Origin: an uncultured Clostridia bacterium
Lineage (GTDB): Bacteria; Bacillota; Clostridia; UBA1381
Assembly: GCA_934486495.1 (NCBI GenBank)
Contig: CAKSPW010000095.1
Coordinates: 1 to 6,430, forward strand
Direction of reading: 5' to 3'
DNA length: 6,430 bases
Within the stretch, counting starts at the first letter, position 1; every line of letters starts with the position of its first letter. Below are positions 1 through 5,998 of the stretch, in pieces. Both the position numbers and the translations under genes were made by a program. The notes under the pieces are model-generated. The model saw only the letters and a program-made list of their open reading frames with translations, made no database searches and was not told where the DNA came from.

Positions 1-73
1 TGTCCCCGAGCGGCTGGGTCCGGGGGATTGCCGAACCCCCGGCGGCTTTGGTTCTTTCGCCGCCGAAAGAACG
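1..73 (+). repeat. GC-rich palindromic repeat, left copy
   Basis: This block is far more GC-rich than the genes and folds into consecutive hairpins. One pairs CCGGGGG (20-26) with CCCCGG-type bases around 36-42 across a loop containing CCGAA. A second pairs GTTCTTTCG (51-59) with CGAAAGAAC (64-72) over a 4-nt loop. Position 1 falls in the TGT loop of a third hairpin, whose left arm is visible only in the copy at 6369-6430. An inverted, diverged copy lies at 5999-6090. The first 48 bases recur exactly at 6383-6430. It resembles a REP- or MITE-like dispersed repeat; I cannot name the family. Confidence 0.85.
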
Positions 74-172
74 AAAAAGTCAGAATTTTGGAATATAAAT
101 TAAATAGGTACAAAGTGGTTTTTTATAATTGCAAATTATATTCTTTTGTTGTATATAAATAATAATCAAGAT

Positions 173-203
173 TCTCCGCACCGATTTTGTATTGGTGCGG
201 AGA
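173..203. other. Perfect-stem hairpin
   Basis: TCTCCGCACC (173-182) is exactly complementary to GGTGCGGAGA (194-203). Two further pairs, one of them G-T, extend the stem inward and leave a loop of about 7 nt. No T-run follows on the + strand, so it is not a standard rho-independent terminator in that direction. It sits between the left repeat and the operon promoter, and could be a recombination-site element or a weak terminator for an unseen leftward gene. Confidence 0.6.
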
Positions 204-208
204 GTGTC

Positions 209-227
209 TGTGTCCAAATGTGTCCAA
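209..227. repeat. Tandem TGTGTCCAA pair, 10-bp phase
   Basis: TGTGTCCAA occurs at 209-217 and again at 219-227, directly beside the hairpin. Phased short repeats of this kind resemble arm-type binding sites of tyrosine recombinases, but no integrase gene is in the window, so this role is an inference. A comparable pair, with a different sequence, lies at 5821-5839 near the other end of the island. Confidence 0.45.
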
Positions 228-231
228 TAAA

Positions 232-304
232 TTACCGTAAACACCTTGACTTTCTAACAAAAATATGATATTATAATATAAACGAAATGGAGGTATTACG
301 GTAT
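232..304. promoter_or_regulatory. Possible HTH operator pair flanking the promoter
   Basis: TACCGTAA at 233-240 and its exact reverse complement TTACGGTA at 296-303 flank the promoter and the ribosome binding site. Each lies in a near-palindrome of the form TTAC-N-GTAA. A third ACCGTAA is at 363-369 inside the HTH gene. The downstream arm includes the first base of the start codon, so protein bound there could affect transcription or initiation. Binding by the adjacent HTH protein is inferred from position alone. Confidence 0.4.
246..277 (+). promoter_or_regulatory. Sigma-70-type promoter of the defence operon
   Basis: TTGACT (246-251) is a near-consensus -35 box. TATTAT (269-274) is a -10 box at an ideal 17-nt spacing; the overlapping TATAAT (272-277) would need a 20-nt spacer. 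A perfect 12-bp palindrome, ATATTATAATAT (268-279), covers the -10 region and could be an operator, although AT-only palindromes arise easily in AT-rich DNA. The next features downstream are GGAGG (289-293) and the HTH start codon at 303. No comparable promoter was seen between the later genes, which mostly lack intergenic room. Confidence 0.7.
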
Positions 305-476
305 GCCCGATAGTTTGATGACAATAGCGCAGGCGGCGGAATATTTAAAGGTGTGTGACAAAACCGTAAGGCGCTTGATTACAAAACAAGAGCTGACAGC
401 TTCAAAGGTTGGTAAATCTTGGAGAATACAAAAGACGGATATAGACAAGTATTTGAGCGAAACACGGAACAAGTAG
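303..476 (+). CDS. Small excisionase/MerR-type HTH DNA-binding protein
   Basis: This 57-residue protein is almost entirely one winged helix-turn-helix of the excisionase family (HTH_17). The helix-turn-helix reads MTIAQAAEYL then KVCDKTVRRLI (residues 6-26). The typical beta-wing follows, with KVGKSWRI around residues 35-42, and then the C-terminal helix TDIDKYL. It should bind DNA but has no catalytic part. The start at 303 is supported by GGAGG at 289-293, 9 nt upstream; an internal ATG lies at residue 6. Its stop is two bases before the methyltransferase start, so the two are probably translationally coupled. Position suggests a controller of the RM operon. From memory, similar HTH segments can also be fused to the N-terminus of related methyltransferases, which makes a DNA-recognition subunit an alternative. 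Family assignment is confident; the role is inferred. Confidence 0.88.
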   Translation: MPDSLMTIAQAAEYLKVCDKTVRRLITKQELTASKVGKSWRIQKTDIDKYLSETRNK

Positions 477-478
477 CT

Positions 479-1234
479 ATGGGTACGAGAATTTTTTATA
501 AAGACGAAAACTCGGTTATATTGCAGGGTGATATGCTGACCGATGAAAAAATACCTGAAAATCATATAGATTTGGTCGTTACTTCTCCGCCGTACAATGT
601 AAATAAAGATTACGGACAGGCAAATGATAATTTGAGCTATGAAGAATATCTTGATTTTACATATAAATGGTTGGAAAAATGCCTGTATTGGGCGAAGTCG
701 GACGGTAGATTGTGCATGAACATCCCGGTCGATACGGGAAAAGGTACGCAAAGAAGTCTGGGAGCCGATATTACTTATATAGCAAAGCAAGTCGGTTGGC
801 AATACAGAACAACAATTATATGGAACGAGGGCAATATTTCAAAAAGCAGTGCAAGAGGCAGCTTTATGAGCGCAAGCTCTCCGCATATAATAGCGCCCGT
901 TGAGCTTATTGTCGTAATGTATAAAAATGAGTGGAAAAAAGCAAAACGAGGTAAATCAGACACCACAAAAAATGAATTTATGCAATGGACAAACGGGATG
1001 TGGACTTTTTCGGGTGAAAGCAAAAAGAAAATAGGACACCCCGCACCTTTTCCCGTTGAACTTCCGAAAAGATGTATTAAATTGTTCAGTTATGTCGGAG
1101 ATATAGTTTTGGATCCGTTTATGGGCAGCGGAACAACGATTGTTGCGTCAAAAACACTTGACAGAAAATCAATGGGCATAGAAATATCAAGAGAGTATTG
1201 CGAGCTTGCGTTCAACAGAATTTTGAAATATTAA
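479..1234 (+). CDS. Beta-class DNA amino-methyltransferase (N6-adenine or N4-cytosine)
   Basis: This 251-residue enzyme transfers a methyl group from S-adenosylmethionine to an exocyclic amino group in a specific DNA site. The catalytic motif TSPPYN is at residues 35-40. The SAM-binding motif DPFMGSGTT is at 212-220, followed by GIEI (233-236). Catalytic motif before SAM motif defines the beta order. The SPPY form is common in N4-cytosine enzymes but is also found in N6-adenine enzymes, so the base is undecided. The middle region (about 85-190) should carry target recognition; no specificity can be read. The start at 479 is chosen because it lies 2 nt after the HTH stop; a TTG at 419 in the same frame would overlap that gene. 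Its own ribosome site (GGAAC, 10 nt away) is weak, consistent with coupling. The likely partner nuclease follows 19 nt downstream. Confidence 0.93.
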   Translation: MGTRIFYKDENSVILQGDMLTDEKIPENHIDLVVTSPPYNVNKDYGQANDNLSYEEYLDFTYKWLEKCLYWAKSDGRLCMNIPVDTGKGTQRSLGADITYIAKQVGWQYRTTIIWNEGNISKSSARGSFMSASSPHIIAPVELIVVMYKNEWKKAKRGKSDTTKNEFMQWTNGMWTFSGESKKKIGHPAPFPVELPKRCIKLFSYVGDIVLDPFMGSGTTIVASKTLDRKSMGIEISREYCELAFNRILKY

Positions 1235-1253
1235 AAAATGAGGTTATAACTAT

Positions 1254-2123
1254 ATGAAAAAGAATGATAGTCAAAAGAAAATTCCTTCATATGCAACACT
1301 TGTAGAGTATACTTTCGTTGCACTTAAAGAGTTGGGAGGATCAGGCAAAAACAATGAAATAAATGATAAAGTTGCAACGATTATGAATTTATCGGAAGAT
1401 ATTTTGGAAATTCCGCATACAAATACAAATATATCAGAGGTAAATTATAGATTGGCTTGGGCAAGAACCTTATTAAAAAATTACGGCGCCATAGAAAACA
1501 GTTCTCGTGCAGTGTGGTCTATAACATCAGAGTTTTCGCAAAAAGATACAGTTGATGGTGATTATATAGAAAAACATTGTAAAAAAGCGATTGGTAATAA
1601 TGATGGGAACGATACAAATGGCAATGATAATTCCGAGGAAATGTGGCTGGATATTCCTGAAGAAATAAAACCATGGAGAAAAAAACTGCATGATGTTATA
1701 GTGAAGATGAATCCATACTCATTTGAAAAACTATCACAAAGATTGTTAAGAGAAAGTGGATTTGAAGATGTCAAGGTAACAAAAAAATCAGGAGATGGAG
1801 GCATAGATGGTACAGGAAAGCTGAAAATCAATGGAATTATCAGTTTTAATATAGCTTTTCAATGCAAACGTTATCAAGGAATAGTTGGTTCGTCAGAAAT
1901 AAGAGATTTCCGAGGTTCTTTAACAACCGATATAGAAAAAGGTGTTTTTATTACTACAGGAACTTTTTCTAAATTCGCATTGGAAGAGGCGTGTACTCCG
2001 GGTAAAAAGCAGATAGATCTGATAGATGGCGAAGATTTTGTATCAATGCTTGCAGAATTAGGGATAGGTGTTAAAGAAGTAAAGGATTACGAAATAAATG
2101 AGGAATATTTCTTAACACTTTAG
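1254..2123 (+). CDS. Mrr-type restriction endonuclease
   Basis: This 289-residue protein has an N-terminal winged-helix-like Mrr_N region (about 10-95), an acidic, Asn-rich linker (about 98-135), and a C-terminal Mrr catalytic domain (about 150-270). The PD-(D/E)xK-type core is visible: E158 in FEKL, D185 in GDGGIDG, and Q203-x-K205 in QCKR. The following GVFITTGTFSKFALEEA is typical of Mrr domains. Classical Mrr is a type IV enzyme that cuts methylated DNA. The tight placement behind a methyltransferase suggests instead a type II nuclease that cuts unmodified sites, with the winged helix helping recognition. GAGG at 1240-1243 lies 10 nt before the start. The gene looks more AT-rich than the HpaII-type cluster, which may reflect separate origin. 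Domain calls are firm; type II versus type IV is open. Confidence 0.9.
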   Translation: MKKNDSQKKIPSYATLVEYTFVALKELGGSGKNNEINDKVATIMNLSEDILEIPHTNTNISEVNYRLAWARTLLKNYGAIENSSRAVWSITSEFSQKDTVDGDYIEKHCKKAIGNNDGNDTNGNDNSEEMWLDIPEEIKPWRKKLHDVIVKMNPYSFEKLSQRLLRESGFEDVKVTKKSGDGGIDGTGKLKINGIISFNIAFQCKRYQGIVGSSEIRDFRGSLTTDIEKGVFITTGTFSKFALEEACTPGKKQIDLIDGEDFVSMLAELGIGVKEVKDYEINEEYFLTL

Positions 2124-2146
2124 CTTGATAAAAAGAGGTTAAAAGA

Positions 2147-2566
2147 ATGGATAATCATACAGTGGAACAACGGCGCAGGAATATGCAAGCTGTAAAGAAT
2201 AAGGATTCCAAAATCGAAATTGCTTTAAGAAAAGAACTTTGGAGCAGAGGATTAAGGTATCAAAAAAATGTAACAAGTATATTCGGTAAACCGGATTTGG
2301 TTTTCAAGGGCAAAAAAGTTGCTGTATTTTGCGACAGCGAATTTTGGCACGGATATAATTGGGAAGAAAGAAAAAAAGACTTTAAATCTCACCAAGAATT
2401 TTGGATACCGAAAATAGAACGCAATATGGAGCGTGACAAAGAAGTTACGGAAGAATTGAAAAAACAAGGTTGGACGGTTTTAAGGTTTTGGGGTAAAGAA
2501 ATCAAGAAAAACGCCGGCGGTTGTGCCGATATAATCGAAAAAGCAGTAAGAGGAGAATTACAATGA
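2147..2566 (+). CDS. vsr: Vsr-like very-short-patch mismatch endonuclease
   Basis: Vsr enzymes nick beside T in T:G mismatches formed when 5-methylcytosine deaminates, which protects sites of C5-methyltransferases. This 139-residue protein has the usual length and layout: N-terminal QRRRNMQAVKNKDSKIE, catalytic aspartate D50 in KPDLVF, the EFWHG segment (65-69), and EFWIPKIERNMERD (84-97). Compared from memory with E. coli Vsr, D51 and H69 are kept (D50, H68), as are the DNA-wedge aromatics (F66, W67, W86). The residue matching H64 is D63, and all four zinc ligands (C66, H71, C73, C117) appear replaced. It may therefore be a zinc-free variant or have changed specificity. GAGG at 2135-2138 is 8 nt upstream. 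Its TGA overlaps the next gene's ATG, and from memory Vsr genes accompany HpaII-type systems elsewhere. Confidence 0.9.
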   Translation: MDNHTVEQRRRNMQAVKNKDSKIEIALRKELWSRGLRYQKNVTSIFGKPDLVFKGKKVAVFCDSEFWHGYNWEERKKDFKSHQEFWIPKIERNMERDKEVTEELKKQGWTVLRFWGKEIKKNAGGCADIIEKAVRGELQ

Positions 2567-3690
2567 TGTATAAAATGATAGATTTATGTGCCGGTATCGG
2601 CGGAATACGGCGAGGATATGAGCTTGCCGGAGGCTTTAAAAATGTTTTGTCGGCTGAAATAGATAAGTATGCATGTATGACATACGAGCATTTATACGGT
2701 GATAACCCTCAAAATGATATAACCTCGGAAGAATTTAAGCAAAAAGTTGATAATACGAATTATGATATATTATTGGCGGGTTTTCCTTGCCAGGCATTCA
2801 GCAGAGCCGGGAAGCAGTTGGGCTTTCACGATAAGACAAGAGGTACTTTGTTCTTTGATATTGCCGATATGATTAAAAGGACAAGACCGAAAGCGTTTAT
2901 GCTTGAAAATGTTGATAATTTGATTACACACAACAAAGGCGAAACATTTGACACTATAATAAGAACGCTCACGGAGGAATTGAATTATAAAGTTATCGGT
3001 GTGCAATCGGAAAACGGTAAAATCAAATACAATGCCAAAACCTTTGTAAGAAATTCGAGAAATTTCGGTGTTCCGCAAAACAGACCTCGTGTTTATATTA
3101 TGGGATTTGACAGAGAATTTTGGGGCAATGAAGTAGACAATTTACCGAATACCCTGCCGGAAAAACGTACGAAGAAAATTTATGACGATTTGAATGATTT
3201 GCTTGAAATGAATGCCGAGCCGGAGTTTTTCCTGGCTTCCGGATATGTCGAAACATTGGAACGTCATAAAGCAAGACACGAATCGAAAGGAAACGGTTTC
3301 GGATATAAAATAGTTAATTTACCCGAAATAGAAAGTCCGGTATCAAATGCATTGCTTGCAACAGGAGGTTCCGGAAAAGAAAGAAATCTTGTAATCGATA
3401 TGCGTGAGGGAATTGCAGGAATGAAACTTCCGTTGCGAAAAACTCCTCTCAACGATAAGGGTATAAGGGTTATGACACCTCGTGAATGGGGAAAACTGCA
3501 AGGGTTTATCAATTACGGATTTATGAATAAGGACGGCGAAGATACATTTTCATTTCCGGACGGAGTTGGAAAAGCACAGCAATATAAGCAGTTCGGAAAT
3601 GCAGTTACAATCCCTGTGGTCGAGGAAATGGCAAAGTTTATGAAAAAATGTTTAAAGCAGTTGGAGGAACATAAAGATGAAAGGCAATAA
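2563..3690 (+). CDS. C5-cytosine DNA methyltransferase (HpaII-type system)
   Basis: This 375-residue enzyme methylates carbon 5 of cytosine using S-adenosylmethionine, protecting host sites from the restriction enzyme encoded next. All hallmark motifs appear in the usual order: motif I LCAGIGG (8-14), the catalytic PCQ loop with nucleophile C76 (75-77), ENV (115-117), QNRPR (172-176), TPRE (305-308) and GNAV (345-348). The target-recognition region lies between QNRPR and TPRE and includes KGNGFGYKI (242-250). CCGG specificity is inferred from the HpaII-family neighbour. AGGAGA (2551-2556) sits 6 nt before the ATG at 2563; an upstream in-frame start at 2521 would lie deep inside the Vsr gene and is less likely. 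The start overlaps the Vsr stop, and the 3' end overlaps the restriction gene by 14 nt, indicating coupling. The gene itself carries nine CCGG sites. Confidence 0.97.
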   Translation: MMYKMIDLCAGIGGIRRGYELAGGFKNVLSAEIDKYACMTYEHLYGDNPQNDITSEEFKQKVDNTNYDILLAGFPCQAFSRAGKQLGFHDKTRGTLFFDIADMIKRTRPKAFMLENVDNLITHNKGETFDTIIRTLTEELNYKVIGVQSENGKIKYNAKTFVRNSRNFGVPQNRPRVYIMGFDREFWGNEVDNLPNTLPEKRTKKIYDDLNDLLEMNAEPEFFLASGYVETLERHKARHESKGNGFGYKIVNLPEIESPVSNALLATGGSGKERNLVIDMREGIAGMKLPLRKTPLNDKGIRVMTPREWGKLQGFINYGFMNKDGEDTFSFPDGVGKAQQYKQFGNAVTIPVVEEMAKFMKKCLKQLEEHKDERQ

Positions 3691-4756
3691 AGGTGAATGG
3701 AGCGAATTATATACATTGTTTAAGTTGGCAGCCGACGGTAGATTATATGCCGCCGATGCTGATACAAATAAAATACCCACGATTTATTATGATATTTTGC
3801 AGATTATCAGAAAGCAAAAAGACGATAAGCAAAAATATATAAGAAACGGAAGTATTAAAGTAATTTCCGAAAGTACGGGTGCCGAAATCGCAACGATTCC
3901 GATTTCAGAGTTTAAGGATAATGCGGAATTATTGCTTAATTCAATCAAAGCGGTAAAAACAAAAGACGGAGCGTTTGAAATCCCCGCACTTGACGGATTT
4001 ATCAGCAAACTTAAATGTAATACCCCAAAAGCGAAATCGTCAGATAAAACAGATATAATACTTGTGGTACACGATGCTCAAACAGGAAGTGAGCCTACAC
4101 TCGGTTTCAGTATAAAATCACAGCTTGGAAGTCCCTCAACATTGTTTAATGCCTCGGGCGCAACAAACTTTATTTATGAATTGAGTGGGCACACTTTGAC
4201 AGAGTCGGAAAAAGATATATTCCACGGTTTCAAAAAATTTAAAGATAAGTTTGAATATTTGGACTCTTTGGATGTTAATGTTTCGTTTGTAAAAGCCGAT
4301 AACGATATATTCAATTCAAATATGATGTTGGTTGATACAAATATGTCATTGATAATCGGTGAAATGCTTGAGAATTTTTATAGAGGCAAAGCAAACAAAG
4401 TTAAAGAGTTAACAGGCTTATGCGTTGCCAATAACAGTTGTAAAGTCAGTGATGAAAACAAAGATGTTTTCTATGCTTATAAAATAAAAGAACTTATGAC
4501 GAATATTGCTCTCGGTATGATGCCCGCAAGCCCGTGGAGCGGAAAATATGAAGCAACGGGCGGTTACATAATCGTTAAAGAGGACGGAGATGTTCTCTGC
4601 TACCACATATATAACAGAAATGAGTTTAGAGAATATTTGTATAATAACACAAAGTTTGATACACCGAGCAAATCCAAACATCATTTTGGTGTAATTGAAG
4701 AAGTTGACGGTAAGCAGATTTTGAAATTGAATTTGCAGATAAGATTTGTAAAATAG
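3677..4756 (+). CDS. HpaII-family type II restriction endonuclease
   Basis: This 359-residue protein matches the HpaII restriction endonuclease family (RE_HpaII) in length and in recognisable blocks, from memory. These include NKGEWSELYTLFKLAADGRLYAAD at the N-terminus and GFSIKSQLGSPSTLFNASG around 143-161. A PD-(D/E)xK-like core is plausible, with D126 in KTDI and K147 in FSIKS. HpaII cuts unmethylated CCGG as a type II enzyme; this homologue probably does the same, though specificity is inferred. GGAGG at 3663-3667 is 9 nt before the ATG. The start lies within the last codons of the methyltransferase gene, so translation of the nuclease should follow that of its protective partner. No CCGG occurs in this gene. 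The reading frame is intact, with no sign of truncation. Confidence 0.93.
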   Translation: MKGNKGEWSELYTLFKLAADGRLYAADADTNKIPTIYYDILQIIRKQKDDKQKYIRNGSIKVISESTGAEIATIPISEFKDNAELLLNSIKAVKTKDGAFEIPALDGFISKLKCNTPKAKSSDKTDIILVVHDAQTGSEPTLGFSIKSQLGSPSTLFNASGATNFIYELSGHTLTESEKDIFHGFKKFKDKFEYLDSLDVNVSFVKADNDIFNSNMMLVDTNMSLIIGEMLENFYRGKANKVKELTGLCVANNSCKVSDENKDVFYAYKIKELMTNIALGMMPASPWSGKYEATGGYIIVKEDGDVLCYHIYNRNEFREYLYNNTKFDTPSKSKHHFGVIEEVDGKQILKLNLQIRFVK

Positions 4757-4771
4757 GATGGGAGGTTTACA

Positions 4772-5197
4772 ATGGAGTTTGACGAAAAAAGAATATCATA
4801 TTTGCAAATGATAGAAAGTATAATTGACCGTATGTCGAATAAATCAGGAAACATTAAGGGATTTGCGGTATCAATAGTTGCGGGTGTCACTGCAATGTCA
4901 TTCAAGGAAACAAGTCCGTATGTTTTAGTTTTAAGTTTTCTTACTGTATTTATGTTTTTGTGGTTAGACCTATATTATTTGGGAATGGAAAGAAAATATA
5001 AATACTATTATAAGCAGGTGTGTGCCGGTAAAGATGTGGATTTTTCGCTTTCATTAGATTTACGAGAAAGTGAGATAAAAGAAGCAAAGGCTTCAAAATG
5101 GCAATGCTTAACTTCAAAATCCATATACTATTTTTATATACCGTTATCTACAATTATGGTAATTGTACTAATTTTTAAATTTAAAGGAGTAATATAA
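4772..5197 (+). CDS. Small three-segment membrane protein paired with TIR gene
   Basis: This 141-residue protein begins with an amphipathic helix (about 5-22). Three hydrophobic stretches follow: GFAVSIVAGVTAMSF (30-44), about 49-71, and about 117-137. A charged, probably cytoplasmic segment (about 72-116) separates the second and third. There is no signal peptide. The pattern of an N-terminal helix, a K-G-hydrophobic first segment, and WLDLYYL followed by ERKYKY fits a family of small membrane proteins that I recall beside TIR and other defence genes, but I cannot give a family name. The strong GGAGG (4761-4765) is 6 nt upstream. The stop is one base from the TIR start, which argues for joint function. 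A pore-forming or membrane-disrupting effector, or a membrane anchor for the TIR protein, are both possible; neither is shown. Confidence 0.85.
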   Translation: MEFDEKRISYLQMIESIIDRMSNKSGNIKGFAVSIVAGVTAMSFKETSPYVLVLSFLTVFMFLWLDLYYLGMERKYKYYYKQVCAGKDVDFSLSLDLRESEIKEAKASKWQCLTSKSIYYFYIPLSTIMVIVLIFKFKGVI

Positions 5198-5198
5198 A

Positions 5199-5810
5199 AT
5201 GGCACATAAAACTTTTATATCATATAAATGGTCCGAAGCACAAGATTTAAGAGATAGGATTATCGAATCTCTTGGAGATGATGCTACATATTATAAAGGT
5301 GAAACAAGTGATTCTCCGGATTTGACGGATACGTCAACCGAAAATATAAAAAAGAATCTAAAAGATATGATGTATGATACATCTGTGACAATAGTAATAA
5401 TATCTCCCAATATTAAAAAAAGCAAATGGATAGATTGGGAAATTGAGTATTGTCTGAAAAATATAATAAGAAAAAACAGAAAATCTCATACAAACGGCGT
5501 AGTAGGTGTTATAATGGAAGTGAACGGTAGTTATGATTGGTTTAAATATTTACAAACAAATAGTGACGGTTGTTCTACATTAAATTACCATACAGAAAAA
5601 GTATATAATATAATAAATAATAATCGGTTTAATCAAAATCCTAAAAAATATAGTTGTGATGTATGTAAATCGGTTGATTCCTTAAATGGTTCATATATCG
5701 CTTATGTGGAAGAAGAAATATTTTTGAACAATCCAACAAAATATATCGATAATGCTTACGAGAAAAGTGAAAACGATGCATCAGGTTATACATTGGTTAA
5801 ACAACGATAG
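5199..5810 (+). CDS. TIR-like (DUF1863/ThsB-type) defence protein
   Basis: This 203-residue soluble protein carries a TIR-like domain of the DUF1863/ThsB type. The first strand is KTFISYKW (4-11). A helix follows in ENIKKNLKDMMYDTS (48-62), then strand VTIVIISPN (63-71). The hallmark helix WIDWEIEYCL (77-86) places E81 where TIR NADases have the catalytic glutamate. The C-terminal part (about 129-190) includes FLNNPTKYIDNAYEKS, which I recall from this subfamily. ThsB proteins sense infection and convert NAD into signalling ADP-ribose products; that activity here is an inference. AAGGAG (5184-5189) lies 9 nt before the start, inside the end of the membrane-protein gene. It is the last gene of the run and looks AT-rich compared with the HpaII cluster. 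No ThsA-like SIR2, SLOG or Macro effector is present. Confidence 0.9.
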   Translation: MAHKTFISYKWSEAQDLRDRIIESLGDDATYYKGETSDSPDLTDTSTENIKKNLKDMMYDTSVTIVIISPNIKKSKWIDWEIEYCLKNIIRKNRKSHTNGVVGVIMEVNGSYDWFKYLQTNSDGCSTLNYHTEKVYNIINNNRFNQNPKKYSCDVCKSVDSLNGSYIAYVEEEIFLNNPTKYIDNAYEKSENDASGYTLVKQR

Positions 5811-5998
5811 TAATTATATGTGATACTATTTTGATACTAAAAATTCTGCAAGCGAGAAATAGTTGAGAGACTACAAAGAAAATACGCAAATAAAAAGATA
5901 ATGCACTAAACAAACAAATTTAATATTAAGAAAACTTTGCCGACAGGGATTAATTATTGCATCATATGCAATTTTAATCACTGTTAATTGTTACGTTT
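5811..5998. other. AT-rich intergenic stretch after the operon
   Basis: I find no convincing gene here. Apart from the tandem repeat at its start, it holds one short hairpin, ATTGCAT (5956-5962) pairing with ATGCAAT (5966-5972), followed by only four T residues. That would be a weak terminator at best. The stronger hairpins of the adjoining palindromic repeat may stop the operon transcript instead. Confidence 0.5.
5821..5839. repeat. Tandem TGATACTA pair, 11-bp phase
   Basis: TGATACTA is at 5821-5828 and again at 5832-5839, starting 10 nt after the TIR stop codon. It mirrors in layout, though not in sequence, the TGTGTCCAA pair at 209-227 near the other end of the island. Recombinase arm sites would look like this, but no integrase is present. 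Confidence 0.45.

Noticed and set aside
419..478. TTG-initiated N-terminal extension of the first methyltransferase
   Set aside because: It lies wholly within the HTH gene in another frame, has no suitable ribosome site, and the added 20 residues resemble no methyltransferase segment. ATG at 479 directly after the HTH stop is the better start.
1254..2123. Calling the Mrr-type protein a type IV enzyme outright
   Set aside because: The Mrr domain alone does not settle this; immediate linkage to a methyltransferase makes a type II role at least as likely.
2521..2562. Upstream start for the C5-methyltransferase
   Set aside because: The extra 14 residues overlap the Vsr gene and come before the usual N-terminal motif I region. 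AGGAGA 6 nt before the ATG at 2563 decides the start.
296..5000. Open frames on the - strand opposite the genes
   Set aside because: They are Cys/Phe/Ile/Ser-rich translations antisense to well-supported genes, without domains, and are best explained as shadows.
5956..5972. Rho-independent terminator after the TIR gene
   Set aside because: The 7-bp stem is mostly A-T and only four T residues follow, too weak to call.
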